Counted from the stretch's first letter, positions 32,460 through 41,873 are shown. The stretch: DNA of 64,000 bases from Flavobacterium zhairuonense (GCF_004352915.1 NZ_SJSY01000073.1:186001-250000); one strand, 5' to 3'. Made by a program: numbers and translations. Notes: generated from the sequence alone by a model not told the origin.

Positions 32460-33465
32460 GCTTTTTCGCTTCCAGAATCATATAGAATTGTATTCCAAAC
32501 AAGATTGAAGCTAAAACTAAGTGTATGGCCTGACTTCCTATTGGGAAATCGAAATATGCCATTGCAATTCCGGTTACAATTTCAATTGCAATAACGGCAA
32601 GTACCCATTTCATTTTTGAAAAACCTAATCCTAATTTTGTATTTTGAACATACAAATAAAGATTTACAAGTAATACTATTATAGAAAAAGAGCGGTGAAC
32701 GTAAAAAGTTACCGAAGGATTTTGTAACCACAAAATACTCGCTGTTAAGCCATTTTTTACTTGTTCGTCTACAAATTGACGTACTTGCGTTCCAATTGCT
32801 ACCTGAATTAATGTCAGTAAAAGCGAAATCAAAAGTACGTTTCTGAAAGTAGAATTAAATCTAACTGCAGCTACTTTAGGTCTTGCTAATTGAATAATGT
32901 AAAGTATTACAGCAACAATTATCAAAGCCATAACCATGTGAACTGTAATTTTTATTGGATTCAAAACGGAATACACCACTTTTGCACCAAGCCACGCCTG
33001 AAAGCCCATCATAAAAACGACTAGCCAAGAAAGCAAAGTAATTTTTTTGTTTTGTTTCCAAAATCTAAATGAAGCAATTGCCATAAAAAAGCAAGCCATT
33101 CCGGCTAAAGCACCACATAATCTATTTATATATTCAATCCAGGTATGAAGCGGGTTGAAAAGCGCATAATCATGTTTGGTGTATTTTTCCCAATGTGAAG
33201 CGTCAAAAGTTGTTAGTGTTGTAAAATTATCTTTAGCAACCAAAAGTGTTTCATCTTTAATGATTACTTGTCCTTTTTCGAAAACACGATTTGGTTCCCA
33301 AGTCAGTTCCTTGATATCTGTTGGTGGAATATAATAACCAAAACATTTCGGCCAATCCGGACACCCCATTCCTGAGCCTGTCATGCGGACTAATGCGCCG
33401 GCAATAATTACTAAATAAACTAAAACTAATGCTGTTTTTGCGATTGTAGGGAAATGCTTTTTCAT
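32440..33465 (-). CDS. ctaA: Heme A synthase (COX15/CtaA family)
   Basis: A 341-residue membrane enzyme that oxidises heme O to heme A for cytochrome oxidase. The hallmark GALVRMTGSGMGCPDWPKCFG is at about 22-42 (first half). Conserved histidines are at HTWIEYINRLCGALAG (near 107), in HMVMALIIV, and HRSFSIIVLL, and AIHLV is near the end. Eight helices fit the family. The partner protoheme farnesyltransferase is not in the window. It is encoded alone on the minus strand and ends inside the 3' end of the LytTR gene. Confidence 0.93.
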   Translation of the reverse strand: MKKHFPTIAKTALVLVYLVIIAGALVRMTGSGMGCPDWPKCFGYYIPPTDIKELTWEPNRVFEKGQVIIKDETLLVAKDNFTTLTTFDASHWEKYTKHDYALFNPLHTWIEYINRLCGALAGMACFFMAIASFRFWKQNKKITLLSWLVVFMMGFQAWLGAKVVYSVLNPIKITVHMVMALIIVAVILYIIQLARPKVAAVRFNSTFRNVLLISLLLTLIQVAIGTQVRQFVDEQVKNGLTASILWLQNPSVTFYVHRSFSIIVLLVNLYLYVQNTKLGLGFSKMKWVLAVIAIEIVTGIAMAYFDFPIGSQAIHLVLASILFGIQFYMILEAKKPIQANS

Positions 33466-33474
33466 TTTTTTTTA

Positions 33475-33594
33475 GTGGCAAAGTTGCAAAGAAGCAGAGG
33501 TTCAAAGTTTAGAATCTGTATTTGTAACTTTAATGTATTTTAAATAATTAATAAAACCTTTGTTGCTTTGAAACTTTGTTACTTTGAAACTTTA
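33475..33594. repeat. Inverted array (CAAAG/CTTTG words) reaching into the CCA gene
   Basis: The left part is TTGCAAAGAAGCAGAGGTTC-like and the right part has TTGCTTTGAAACTTTG and TTACTTTGAAACTTTAA. The right end overlaps the last codons of the CCA-enzyme gene (stop 33579), so its final residues are encoded by repeat sequence. Confidence 0.85.
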
Positions 33595-35042
33595 ACCAAG
33601 CCCATTTTTGTTGCTCTTTTAATCACAAAATCATAAGCGGCTTGATATTCATTTGGAATAATACCTTCTAAAATGGCTTCTTTCACCGCTTCTTTTAAAA
33701 CGCCAATTTCACGTGAAGGTTTTAAATCAAACATTTCCATAATTTCTTCGCCTGTAATTGGTGGCTGAAAATTACGAACATGATCGCGTTCTTCAACTTC
33801 AACAATTTTCTTGCGGACAAGCTCGAAGTTTTTATGGTATTTTTTGAATTTTGATGGATTTTTGGTCGTAATATCGGCTTCGCATAAAGTCATTAGATTT
33901 TCTACATCTTCGCCAGCATCAAAAACCAAACGGCGAACTGCGCTGTCGGTAACAATATCTTGAGCCAAAACAATCGGACGAGAACTCATAATAACCATTT
34001 TTTGCACAAATTTCATTTTGTGGTTCAAAGGCATATGCAGACGTTCGAAGATTTTTTTCGCCATTTTTCCGCCTAAAAATTCATGTCCATGAAAAGTCCA
34101 GCCTTGTTTTTTGTTGAAACGTTTTGTCGGCGCTTTTCCAATATCATGCAATAAAGCTGACCATCGCAACCAAACATCATCAGTATTTGGGCAAATATTA
34201 TCAACAACTTCAAGTGTATGATAAAAATTGTTTTTATGTGTATGGCCTTCAATTTCTTCGACTTGATTCAATGCCGTTAATTCAGGCAAAATTAAATCTA
34301 AAAGTCCGGTTTTGTATAAAAGCAAAAATCCTGTTGATGGTTTATCTGTCAAAAGAATTTTATTCAATTCGTCTACAATTCTTTCACCAGTAATAATTTT
34401 GATGCGTTCTGCATTTTTTGTGATTGCATTCAATGAATTTTCTTCAATTTCGAAATTCAATTGTGTTGCAAAACGAATTGCGCGCAACATTCGCAAAGGA
34501 TCATCAGAATAAGTAATATCTGGATCCAAAGGCGTTTTTATTGTTTTGGTTTCTAAATCGGCTAGACCATTAAAAGGATCTAAAAGATCTCCGAAATTAT
34601 TTTCATTTAAAGATAAAGCCAAAGCATTTATCGTAAAATCACGACGATTTTGGTCGTCCTGTAAAGTTCCGTTTTCGACGATTGGATTTCGGCTGTCACG
34701 GTTATAAGATTCTTTTCGTGCGCCTACAAATTCAATGTCAGTATCTTCAAAACGAAGCATTGCTGTTCCGTATGTTTTAAAAACCTGAACTTTTGGTTTG
34801 TTCGGAAGCAAGTCTGAAACTTTTAAAGCTAATTCGATGCCACTTCCAACAGCAACTACATCAATGTCTTTTTTAGAGCCTCGATTTAAAAGCAAATCAC
34901 GAACAAATCCGCCGATCACATAAGAGTCAACATTTAGTTCCTGAGAAGCTTTCGAAATAATATCGAAGATTTTGTTTTGTAAAGCAGATTTATAGTTTGT
35001 TTGTATAGCCACGAATTCACTGATTTTTGAGTAAAAATGCAT
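33579..35042 (-). CDS. CCA tRNA nucleotidyltransferase with HD domain
   Basis: A 487-residue enzyme that adds or repairs the CCA end of tRNAs. The nucleotidyltransferase head (about 35-190) has GGFVRDLLLNRGSKKDIDVV, then RDFTINALA and DPLRMLRAIRFA, all class II hallmarks. An HD domain follows with LLHDIGKAPTKRF and HGHEFLGGKMA, as in many Bacteroidota enzymes, where it may have phosphatase or phosphodiesterase activity. Start at 35042 is used; an internal ATG is not better. It stands alone; its last five residues come from the adjacent repeat array. Confidence 0.93.
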   Translation of the reverse strand: MHFYSKISEFVAIQTNYKSALQNKIFDIISKASQELNVDSYVIGGFVRDLLLNRGSKKDIDVVAVGSGIELALKVSDLLPNKPKVQVFKTYGTAMLRFEDTDIEFVGARKESYNRDSRNPIVENGTLQDDQNRRDFTINALALSLNENNFGDLLDPFNGLADLETKTIKTPLDPDITYSDDPLRMLRAIRFATQLNFEIEENSLNAITKNAERIKIITGERIVDELNKILLTDKPSTGFLLLYKTGLLDLILPELTALNQVEEIEGHTHKNNFYHTLEVVDNICPNTDDVWLRWSALLHDIGKAPTKRFNKKQGWTFHGHEFLGGKMAKKIFERLHMPLNHKMKFVQKMVIMSSRPIVLAQDIVTDSAVRRLVFDAGEDVENLMTLCEADITTKNPSKFKKYHKNFELVRKKIVEVEERDHVRNFQPPITGEEIMEMFDLKPSREIGVLKEAVKEAILEGIIPNEYQAAYDFVIKRATKMGLVKVSK

Positions 35043-35532
35043 TTCGAATTTCAGACGAAATAAAATGCATGCAAATTTACAACATAGAAAATGTCTATTA
35101 TAATCTATCGCTCACTTTTTTGAACAATTTCACATTTTGTCATGCTGAATTTTATTAAAATGAGAATCGTTGCCACGAATTGCACTAATTTTCACGAATT
35201 TATTTTTTAGCTACAGATTAAAGGATTAAAAAATATGTGTGAATCTTTTGATTTGTGGCAGAGAAAATTGATTTATCACAAATTGCACAAATTTTCACAA
35301 ATTGATTTTTAATTCTGTTATTGATTACAGAATTAAAAAATCTGTGGAAATCTTTTATCCCGATAGCTATCAGGAGTGGCAAAAAAAATATCCGATTTGT
35401 GTCAAAAAATAATTTGTGGAAATTTGTGTAATTTGTGGCTAAAAACATTTATGCAACAATAAAACAAATCAATTAAGATAATCAATTTTTAAAATTTCAA
35501 TTTGTATTTTTGGATCATACAAAAAAGCACAA
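35043..35532. repeat. 490-base gap with CACGAATT/CACAAATT arrays and yaaA promoter
   Basis: 35172-35200 carries TTGCCACGAATTGCACTAAT, 35277-35305 carries CACAAATTGCACAAATTTTC, and 35411-35443 has the inverted form AATTTGTGGAAATTTGTG. A short palindrome, TCCCGATAGCTATCAGGA (one mismatch), lies at 35358-35375. The yaaA -7 element TATTTTTG is at 35505-35512, 21 bases before the start. No gene is supported here. Confidence 0.8.
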
Positions 35533-36291
35533 ATGAAAATAGTTATATCGCCAGCGAAGTCTTTAAATTTTGAAAAAGAATTACCAACTACACAATATAC
35601 AGAACCACATTTTTTAAAAGAAGCACGCGTGGTTCACAAAGTTGTGAAGCAAAAAAAGCCAGCTGAATTATCTGAATTAATGTCGATTTCAGACAAACTA
35701 GCCGATTTAAACTGGAAACGTAATCAAGAATGGAAAACTCCTTTTACGGCTGAAAATGCTCGTCCGGCAGTTTATACTTTCGATGGCGATGTTTATACAG
35801 GTTTGGATGCCTATTCAATTCCGTTAGAAAAATTAGATGTTTTGCAAGATAAATTAAGAATCTTGTCAGGACTTTACGGACTTTTAAAACCATTAGATTT
35901 AATGCAAGCTTATCGTTTGGAAATGGGAACTAAGATGCCAGTTGGAGAATCTAAAAACCTGCACGAATTCTGGAAACCTACAGTTACAAAAGCTTTAAAC
36001 AAAGAATTGAAAAAAGGAGAGTTGTTTGTGAATTTAGCAAGTAACGAATATTTCTCAGCGGTTGATGTAAAAGCTTTAAAAGTGCCTGTAATTACTCCAG
36101 ATTTTAAAGATTACAAAGATGGAAAACTAAAAATGATCAGTTTTTTTGCAAAAAAGGCGAGAGGGATGATGGTTCGTTATATTATCGATACCAATGCAGA
36201 AACTATTGATGATTTAAAAGGTTTCAATTACGAAGGATATCAATTTGATGCGAATCTTTCTAAAGGAAATCATTTGGTTTTTACAAGATAG
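35533..36291 (+). CDS. yaaA: Peroxide stress protein YaaA
   Basis: A 252-residue protein of the YaaA/UPF0246 family, which lowers free iron and oxidative DNA damage in E. coli. It begins MKIVISPAKSLNFE, and has LSGLYGLLKPLDLMQAYRLE, VNLASNEYFSAVD, and FFAKKARGMMVRYI. Length is typical. The gene is monocistronic with its own -7 element and ends at a CTAAG repeat run and then a bidirectional terminator. Confidence 0.95.
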   Translation: MKIVISPAKSLNFEKELPTTQYTEPHFLKEARVVHKVVKQKKPAELSELMSISDKLADLNWKRNQEWKTPFTAENARPAVYTFDGDVYTGLDAYSIPLEKLDVLQDKLRILSGLYGLLKPLDLMQAYRLEMGTKMPVGESKNLHEFWKPTVTKALNKELKKGELFVNLASNEYFSAVDVKALKVPVITPDFKDYKDGKLKMISFFAKKARGMMVRYIIDTNAETIDDLKGFNYEGYQFDANLSKGNHLVFTR

Positions 36292-36294
36292 CTT

Positions 36295-36451
36295 TTTAAG
36301 ATACTAAGGTTCTAAGATGCTAAGATTCTAAGTTTTTTATTTGAGAGTCGGAGACTCGGAACATATTGTAGGCAGGGATTTCAATCCCTGAAAATTTTAG
36401 AAATAACAAAAAAAAATAAACGCCGAATTCTAAATGATGAATTCGGCGTTT
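36295..36451. terminator. CTAAG array, small palindrome and bidirectional terminator
   Basis: The array 36295-36337 repeats CTAAG words in one direction. CAGGGATTTCAATCCCTG is an 18-base palindrome at 36373-36390. The terminator 36418-36451 pairs AAACGCCGAATTC with GAATTCGGCGTTT and serves yaaA and the convergent efflux operon. Confidence 0.85.
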
Positions 36452-36484
36452 CTGCGTATTATAAAATTATTATTATTATTATTA

Positions 36485-38074
36485 TTAATGCATTGCGTCG
36501 GCTGCACTAATCTTGTTCTTCCCTTTCTTGATGAAAAGGATAATCGGTATGCAACATAAAAACATAATTCCTAAGTACATGAAAATATCCATGTATGACA
36601 TTACTGTACTTTGTTTTAGGATTGAATATTCTAAAGCTTGATAGGCCTTTTTTAACGCAACATCTGCACTGTAGCCTTTCGCCATAAATGCATGTTGCAT
36701 TCCTGCTATACGTTGTTGAACATCAAATTTTGCAGGATCTAAATTGTTTATTAAATCTACTCTGTGTGACTGGGTAAAACGAGTGATAAAAGTGGTAATA
36801 ATGGCAATACCAAATGAACCACCCAACTGTCTCATCATTCCGGTAAAAGCCGCACCTTCACCAATTTGTTTTCCTTTTAATGTTGAAAGTGAAAGCGTTG
36901 TAATAGGCACGAAAAGCAATCCTAAACCAATTCCTCTCAAAATTAATGGCCAGTACATATGTTCTACACCTGTGTCAGGAGTCATTCGTGTGTACATCAT
37001 AAAGGTGAAGAGGAAGAAAATTAAAAATCCAACTCCTACCATGTAAGCCTGTGGAACTCCTTTTTGAATCATATTACCCACAAATGGCATCATGATTGCC
37101 GTTGTAATCGACCCCGGAATCAATAATAAACCGGCATCAGTTGCGGTCCATCCTAAAATAGATTGCGTGTAAATTGGGATAATCAATGTAGATCCGTATA
37201 ATCCAAAACCAAGAATGAAACATAAAACGGTTCCAATTCTTAAATTTCCATCTTTTAAAACACTTAAATTTACAATCGGATATTTGTAGGTAAGCTCTCT
37301 CCAAATAAATAATACCAATCCAAGAACGGTTACAACACTTAATGTTACAATTAATGAATCGTTAAACCAGTCGTCTTGTTGTCCGTGTTCTAATACGAAT
37401 TGTAATGAGCCAATAAAGGCACTTAATAATATGATTCCCCACCAGTCAACCTGGTTCGCTTTTAGTTTTTCACCATATTTTGGGCTTCTTACAAAAGTAA
37501 GCGCTAAAATTGTAGCAATAATTCCTAGTGGAATATTGATGTAAAAAATGTAAGGCCAAGAGTAATTATCTACCAAATATCCTCCTAATGGCGGACCTAA
37601 AGTTGGGCCTACAATTACACCCATTCCGTAAATAGCTTGCGCCATTCCACGTTTTGCCGCTGGGTAACTTTCAGTAATAATGGTTTGTGCGGTTACAAGT
37701 AATGCACCTCCACCCATTCCTTGAAAGAATCTAAAAGCTACAAGTTCCCATATATTGCTGGCGTTCCCACATAAAAAGGAACAAACCGTAAATAATATAA
37801 TCGAAGCCACAAAATAATTACGTCTTCCAAATTGCTGGGAAAGCCAGCTTGTCATCGGAATTACAATAACATTCGCAATTGCGTATGCTGTAATAACCCA
37901 CGCCACATCAGTCAAGGTAGCGCCAAGACTTCCGCGCATGTCTGTTAGAGCTACGTTTACAATCGTTGTATCTACAATTTCCAGCAGTGCACAAAGTACC
38001 GCTGTTATCGTAATGATAACACGTCTGAAGCCGTATTCTACTAAATCGTCATCTGCTTGTACTGCTGTTGCCAT
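36485..38074 (-). CDS. DHA2 family MFS transporter permease (EmrB-like)
   Basis: A 529-residue, 14-helix drug:proton antiporter. Family marks include TTIVNVALTDMRGSLGAT in TM1, WVITAYAIANVIVIPMTSWL, GRRNYFVASIILFT, and GVIVGPTLGPPLGGYL (motif C). It forms the inner-membrane pump of an EmrAB-TolC-type tripartite system with the HlyD-like gene (5 bases upstream) and the TolC-like gene. The coding sequence ends in a stop followed by six further in-frame TAA triplets (36467-36487). Substrates are probably hydrophobic drugs. Confidence 0.93.
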   Translation of the reverse strand: MATAVQADDDLVEYGFRRVIITITAVLCALLEIVDTTIVNVALTDMRGSLGATLTDVAWVITAYAIANVIVIPMTSWLSQQFGRRNYFVASIILFTVCSFLCGNASNIWELVAFRFFQGMGGGALLVTAQTIITESYPAAKRGMAQAIYGMGVIVGPTLGPPLGGYLVDNYSWPYIFYINIPLGIIATILALTFVRSPKYGEKLKANQVDWWGIILLSAFIGSLQFVLEHGQQDDWFNDSLIVTLSVVTVLGLVLFIWRELTYKYPIVNLSVLKDGNLRIGTVLCFILGFGLYGSTLIIPIYTQSILGWTATDAGLLLIPGSITTAIMMPFVGNMIQKGVPQAYMVGVGFLIFFLFTFMMYTRMTPDTGVEHMYWPLILRGIGLGLLFVPITTLSLSTLKGKQIGEGAAFTGMMRQLGGSFGIAIITTFITRFTQSHRVDLINNLDPAKFDVQQRIAGMQHAFMAKGYSADVALKKAYQALEYSILKQSTVMSYMDIFMYLGIMFLCCIPIILFIKKGKNKISAADAMH

Positions 38075-38079
38075 TTATC

Positions 38080-39159
38080 TTATTTCAAATGTACATCTAC
38101 GTCAACATTCATTCCTGGACGTAATAATTTTACTTTTTCTGGATCGTTTGAAGGATCTAAACTAATTTTTACTGGTAATCTTTGAATTGTTTTTACAAAG
38201 TTTCCTGTTGCATTGTCAGGTGGCAATAAAGAAAAACGAGATCCAGTTGCAGGAGAAAACGAAGTTACAATTCCTTTGAATTCATAGTTTGGATACGCAT
38301 CTACTTTTAAGCTTACTTTTTGTCCCACAACCATTTTGTTTAATTGTGTTTCTTTAAAGTTTGCTACAACCCAAGCTTCATTATTATTGATGATGTAAAA
38401 TAAAGATTGTCCTGGCTGCACTAATTGTCCTGGCTGAATATCAACTTTAGAAACTTGTCCGTCAATAGCAGCTGTTACTACAGTGTAAGTAAGATTCAAT
38501 TTTGCAACATCAAGCATTGTTTGTGCTTTTTTGATATTAGCAGCAGCAACCTCAGTTTGTTTGTCTGAAACTTTAGATTTAGATTGGATTACTGATTTTT
38601 GGTATGAAGTTGCTTTTTGTTGTTGTTCTAAAACACGTACTTGATTTTCAGCTTCTTCTTTAGCAGTCAAAGCTTGCTCATATTGTTGTTTTGTAATTGT
38701 ATGTGTTTTGTACAAATTATTGTAACGGTTGTAATCGTTTGTAAGCTGTCTCAATCTAATTTTAGCGCTTTCGATAGAACCACTTGCAGATTTCATTTGA
38801 GCATCAGAAACATTAATGCTTGCGTATGCACTTCCAATATCAGCTTTTGCAGCTTCATATTGACTTTCAGCACCTAATAATGCAGCGTTTGCTTCATCAA
38901 TTTTTAATTGATAATCTCTTTTATCGATTGTAAACAAAGTATCTCCTTTTTTTACAAAATCATTATCTTTCACATAAACTTTGCTGATATATCCTGATAC
39001 TCTAGGAATAATAGGATTCATTTTTTTCTCGATTTGAGCATCATCCGTTTCTTCGTGAGCTTGAGAGTGCAAGTATTTAGATATCCCGTAAGTTCCGCCT
39101 CCTAAAATAAGAACTGCAAGTATGATGATGAATTTTTTATTTGTTTTTTTCTTTTCCAT
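38080..39159 (-). CDS. HlyD family periplasmic adaptor (EmrA-like)
   Basis: A 359-residue membrane-fusion protein. One N-terminal helix (about 9-27) anchors it. HSQAHEETDDAQIEKKMNPI is typical of EmrA. The biotinyl-lipoyl halves flank a long coiled-coil hairpin (about 95-205), and GQVSKVDIQPGQLVQPGQSL closes the lipoyl domain. It links the MFS pump to the TolC-like outer-membrane protein. It lies 5 bases from the MFS gene and 12 bases from the TolC-like gene. Confidence 0.92.
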   Translation of the reverse strand: MEKKKTNKKFIIILAVLILGGGTYGISKYLHSQAHEETDDAQIEKKMNPIIPRVSGYISKVYVKDNDFVKKGDTLFTIDKRDYQLKIDEANAALLGAESQYEAAKADIGSAYASINVSDAQMKSASGSIESAKIRLRQLTNDYNRYNNLYKTHTITKQQYEQALTAKEEAENQVRVLEQQQKATSYQKSVIQSKSKVSDKQTEVAAANIKKAQTMLDVAKLNLTYTVVTAAIDGQVSKVDIQPGQLVQPGQSLFYIINNNEAWVVANFKETQLNKMVVGQKVSLKVDAYPNYEFKGIVTSFSPATGSRFSLLPPDNATGNFVKTIQRLPVKISLDPSNDPEKVKLLRPGMNVDVDVHLK

Positions 39160-39171
39160 GAGAGCTATCGA

Positions 39172-40512
39172 TTATATTTTAGAAAGATTGAATGATTGAG
39201 AAATTTGTCCTGTTGCCGTAAGCAATTCGTAATACTTCTGAATGATATTGGCTTTTGATAATGCTTTGTTAATTTGAGTGCTTAATTGATCTACATCTGC
39301 TTCAAGTAAGTCATTTGTGTCTGATAAACCGTTATCGTATTTATCTTTTACAATACGGTAATTTTCAGATGCTTGAGCTACAGCTTCTTCAAAAACAGCA
39401 TCTTGGCTAATTGCTAAATCATAATCTTCAGCTGCCTTTTGAACTTGTACTTTAATATGATCTGTTAAAATTTCTTCAGAATGTTTAACTTCTTCAGATT
39501 TGCTTTCAGCCACCTTAACATTGTTGTTGTTTTTTATCAAGCCAGATAGGTCATAAGAAAGTCCAACTCCAACATTAGTTAAATTCGTAGCGTTTACAAA
39601 GTTTTTAACGTCTAATAGCGCATAACCGCCTAAAAGAACAATTGAAGGGTAGTAGCTGCTTTTAGCAATTTTTATATTGTTTTCGCTAGCTTTACTTTGT
39701 AAGCGAACAGATTCTAAATCTTTTCTGTTTTCTAATGCAATTTGTGTGTCAGATTGTAAAACACGAGGCTCAAACTTAACTAAATCTGCTTCATTAACTG
39801 CAATTTTAGTATTTGGATCCATTTTAAGAAGGGTAACCAAATAATAATTTGTAATGCTTACATTGTTTTTGGCTTCATCAACCAATAATTGAACTCTAGA
39901 AAGTTGCAATTGCGCTTTTAAAAGATCATTTTTAGGGATGATTCCGTTTTTCTCCAATTGAGTAAAATCAGTCACACGTTGTTCTGAACTTTTTTTATTT
40001 TCTTCTAATAATTCAAGACTTTTTTGTGCTTTGTATAAGTTGGTATAATACTGAACGGTACGTAAAGCAACATCTTCTTTAGTTTTTACTGCATTAGCAC
40101 TTTCAGCTAAGTACATATTATTGTGGAGATCAACATTATTCTGAATTTTAAATCCAGAAAAAAGTGGCATTGTAACTCCTGCTTGAGCAAAAACAACTTG
40201 ATTCATTTTTGGAGCAGGCCCAGCATTAGGATCAGAAGAATTATCACTAGATTGTGATTCCATATGAATGTTTGCTGTTGGAAAGTATTGATATTGTGAC
40301 GACAATTTAAGATCAGGATACTGACTGTCTTTTGCCGTTTGCAATTCATATTTTTTTGAGTTTACCTTAGAATTGGCAAGTGACGATTCACTACTTTTTT
40401 CCCAAGCCAGTTTTACGGCTTCGTCCAAGGTTAAACTTGTTTTTTCTTGTGCTTCTATTGAAGATATTCCGATAAAGAAAACCCCAAAGAGCATTAATTG
40501 ACTAATTTTCAT
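39172..40512 (-). CDS. TolC family outer membrane efflux protein
   Basis: The start at ATG 40512 (MKISQLMLFGVFFIGISSIEA, 446 residues) gives a proper signal peptide; the ATG at 40518 would add only Met-Phe. The protein has the two OEP repeats with long helical hairpins, including LTLDEAVKLAWEKSSES at the mature N-terminus and the conserved YDNGLSDTNDLLEADVDQL near the end. It forms the outer-membrane duct of the efflux system. The end of the TetR gene overlaps its start by 11 bases. Confidence 0.92.
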   Translation of the reverse strand: MKISQLMLFGVFFIGISSIEAQEKTSLTLDEAVKLAWEKSSESSLANSKVNSKKYELQTAKDSQYPDLKLSSQYQYFPTANIHMESQSSDNSSDPNAGPAPKMNQVVFAQAGVTMPLFSGFKIQNNVDLHNNMYLAESANAVKTKEDVALRTVQYYTNLYKAQKSLELLEENKKSSEQRVTDFTQLEKNGIIPKNDLLKAQLQLSRVQLLVDEAKNNVSITNYYLVTLLKMDPNTKIAVNEADLVKFEPRVLQSDTQIALENRKDLESVRLQSKASENNIKIAKSSYYPSIVLLGGYALLDVKNFVNATNLTNVGVGLSYDLSGLIKNNNNVKVAESKSEEVKHSEEILTDHIKVQVQKAAEDYDLAISQDAVFEEAVAQASENYRIVKDKYDNGLSDTNDLLEADVDQLSTQINKALSKANIIQKYYELLTATGQISQSFNLSKI

Positions 40513-41131
40513 AAACAAGTAGCGCTTTTATAGTTTGTTGAATGTGCTTTGTAAGATTGTTTTTAATGTAATTGTTAAACATTTCTTCCGTTTTTAAATC
40601 CAGTAATTCTTCGAAGAAAGAACGATTCATATGAAAGTGAAAAAAGGTTCCAATAATTGTTGGCGTAATCAATGGGATATTCAAATCTTTTCTAAAAACC
40701 CCTTGATCTTGCCCTTGTTTGATAATGCTTTCTACAGATTTTAAATTTCCTTTTTTAAGTTCGGTAAAAGCTTGAAGGCTTTTTTCTCTCTTTTTGTTGT
40801 ATAGTTCAAAATGTAAAACCCTGTAAATCCCTTTGTTAAGGCAAATTCTGTTAATGTAAATTTCGATTAATTTATTGACTTTTTCAAGCGGTTCAATATT
40901 TTCCTGCAATAAATTTTCGAGTTGTAATTTTAAATCGGTGGTTTTATGGAGGATCAAAGCTTCAAGAAGACGCTCTTTTGACCCAAAATAATAAGACACC
41001 ATGGCAATGTTGATTTTTGCCTCTTTTGAGATGTCCCGAATGGACGTCCCTTCAAATCCTTTCTCAGAAAACAGCTTTTCCGCAACCTCAAGAATCTGAA
41101 TTTTTTTATCGTTTAATTCGATGTTTGACAT
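40502..41131 (-). CDS. TetR/AcrR family regulator of the efflux operon
   Basis: The start at ATG 41131 (MSNIELNDKK, 209 residues) is chosen because a TAATTTTG -7 element lies at 41153-41160, over the longer start at 41155. The helix-turn-helix reads GTSIRDISKEAKINIAMVSYYFGSKERL. The C-terminal domain resembles CecR/YbiH-like TetR_C. It is the first gene of the four-gene operon (regulator, TolC, HlyD, MFS) and likely represses it through the twin 16-bp operators just upstream, being released by a pump substrate. Confidence 0.9.
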   Translation of the reverse strand: MSNIELNDKKIQILEVAEKLFSEKGFEGTSIRDISKEAKINIAMVSYYFGSKERLLEALILHKTTDLKLQLENLLQENIEPLEKVNKLIEIYINRICLNKGIYRVLHFELYNKKREKSLQAFTELKKGNLKSVESIIKQGQDQGVFRKDLNIPLITPTIIGTFFHFHMNRSFFEELLDLKTEEMFNNYIKNNLTKHIQQTIKALLVYEN

Positions 41132-41152
41132 GGTATTGTTTCTAATCGAGTA

Positions 41153-41190
41153 CAAAATTAAACAGTTGTTTAATTTAAACGCTTGTTTAA
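41153..41190 (-). promoter_or_regulatory. Efflux promoter with twin 16-bp TetR operators
   Basis: TTAAACAGTTGTTTAA (41158-41173) and TTAAACGCTTGTTTAA (41175-41190) are near-identical palindromes one base apart. The -7 element, read on the minus strand as TAATTTTG, is at 41153-41160 and overlaps the first site. Bound repressor would cover the promoter. Confidence 0.8.
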
Positions 41191-41240
41191 TTTTATTTTA
41201 ACATAATATTAACATAAAACGGTTTCGTTTTTTTGATAAA

Positions 41241-41272
41241 AAAAGCCTAAAAACTTCAGTTTTTAGGCTTTT
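41241..41272. terminator. Intrinsic terminator
   Basis: AAAAGCCTAAAAACT (41241-41255) pairs with AGTTTTTAGGCTTTT (41258-41272). It follows the last gene of the trp region (41420) and precedes the efflux promoter, so it insulates the two minus-strand units. Confidence 0.85.
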
Positions 41273-41280
41273 TCGCAATC

Positions 41281-41384
41281 TTGTCATTTCGACGGAGGAG
41301 AAATCTTCGCAAGTGGCTCCGTGAAGTGAATCGCCAATCTTTGTCGATTTTGCAACGAAGATTTCTCCTCCGTCGAAATGACAA
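41281..41384. repeat. 104-bp palindromic element, copy 3 (GTCATTTCGA family)
   Basis: Arms 41281-41309 and 41356-41384 are exact complements over 29 bases, beginning TTGTCATTTCGACGGAGGAG. The core contains TCGCCAATCTTTGTCGAT, nearly as in copy 4. The arm interior differs from the other copies, yet both arms of this copy changed together. Confidence 0.95.
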
Positions 41385-41419
41385 ACTAGACTTTTTTATC
41401 GTATTTTAATCTGTTGTGT

Positions 41420-41842
41420 TTAGCTTTCTAATTGTAAGTATCCTAACAAAATTCCTTTTGTTTCTCTTTCGTCGTAGTACATTATTGTTAAATCTATTTT
41501 CGCTTTTTCAAATAAACTTTGAATTTTACTTCTGGCTATTTCTAATTCGTTACTATTTTCATAATCAAATTCTATCACAACGTTTTCTCTGTTCAATAAT
41601 TTAATTTTCTGTTTTCCGTATGATTTTGTATCACGAAAGAAAATAATTTTCAATGATTTAAAATCATCATTCTTTTTTATTATTCCAGTTAGTTTATAAC
41701 ATTCGAACTCATTGCTACGAAATAATAATTCTGAATCTTTGTATATCTGCCAATTTGCAATTGTATCTGTTTCTGGTTTTGCCCAGCCTAATTGAGAAAA
41801 AATAATCAAAGAAAATAATAGTAATATTTTAAAATATTTCAT
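41420..41842 (-). CDS. Hypothetical secreted protein at the end of the trp operon
   Basis: The start at ATG 41842 (MKYFKILLLFSLIIFSQLGWA) gives a clear signal peptide and 140 residues; a longer frame would overlap the trpA end. The mature part is rich in Lys, Glu and Asn, with FRDTKSYGKQKIKLL and MYYDERETKGILLGYLQ. I do not recognise a family. It follows trpA by 31 bases and is then closed by a terminator, so it is probably co-transcribed. Confidence 0.65.
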   Translation of the reverse strand: MKYFKILLLFSLIIFSQLGWAKPETDTIANWQIYKDSELLFRSNEFECYKLTGIIKKNDDFKSLKIIFFRDTKSYGKQKIKLLNRENVVIEFDYENSNELEIARSKIQSLFEKAKIDLTIMYYDERETKGILLGYLQLES

Positions 41843-41873
41843 TTGAATAATATTTGTCTGCAATGTTGTATAA

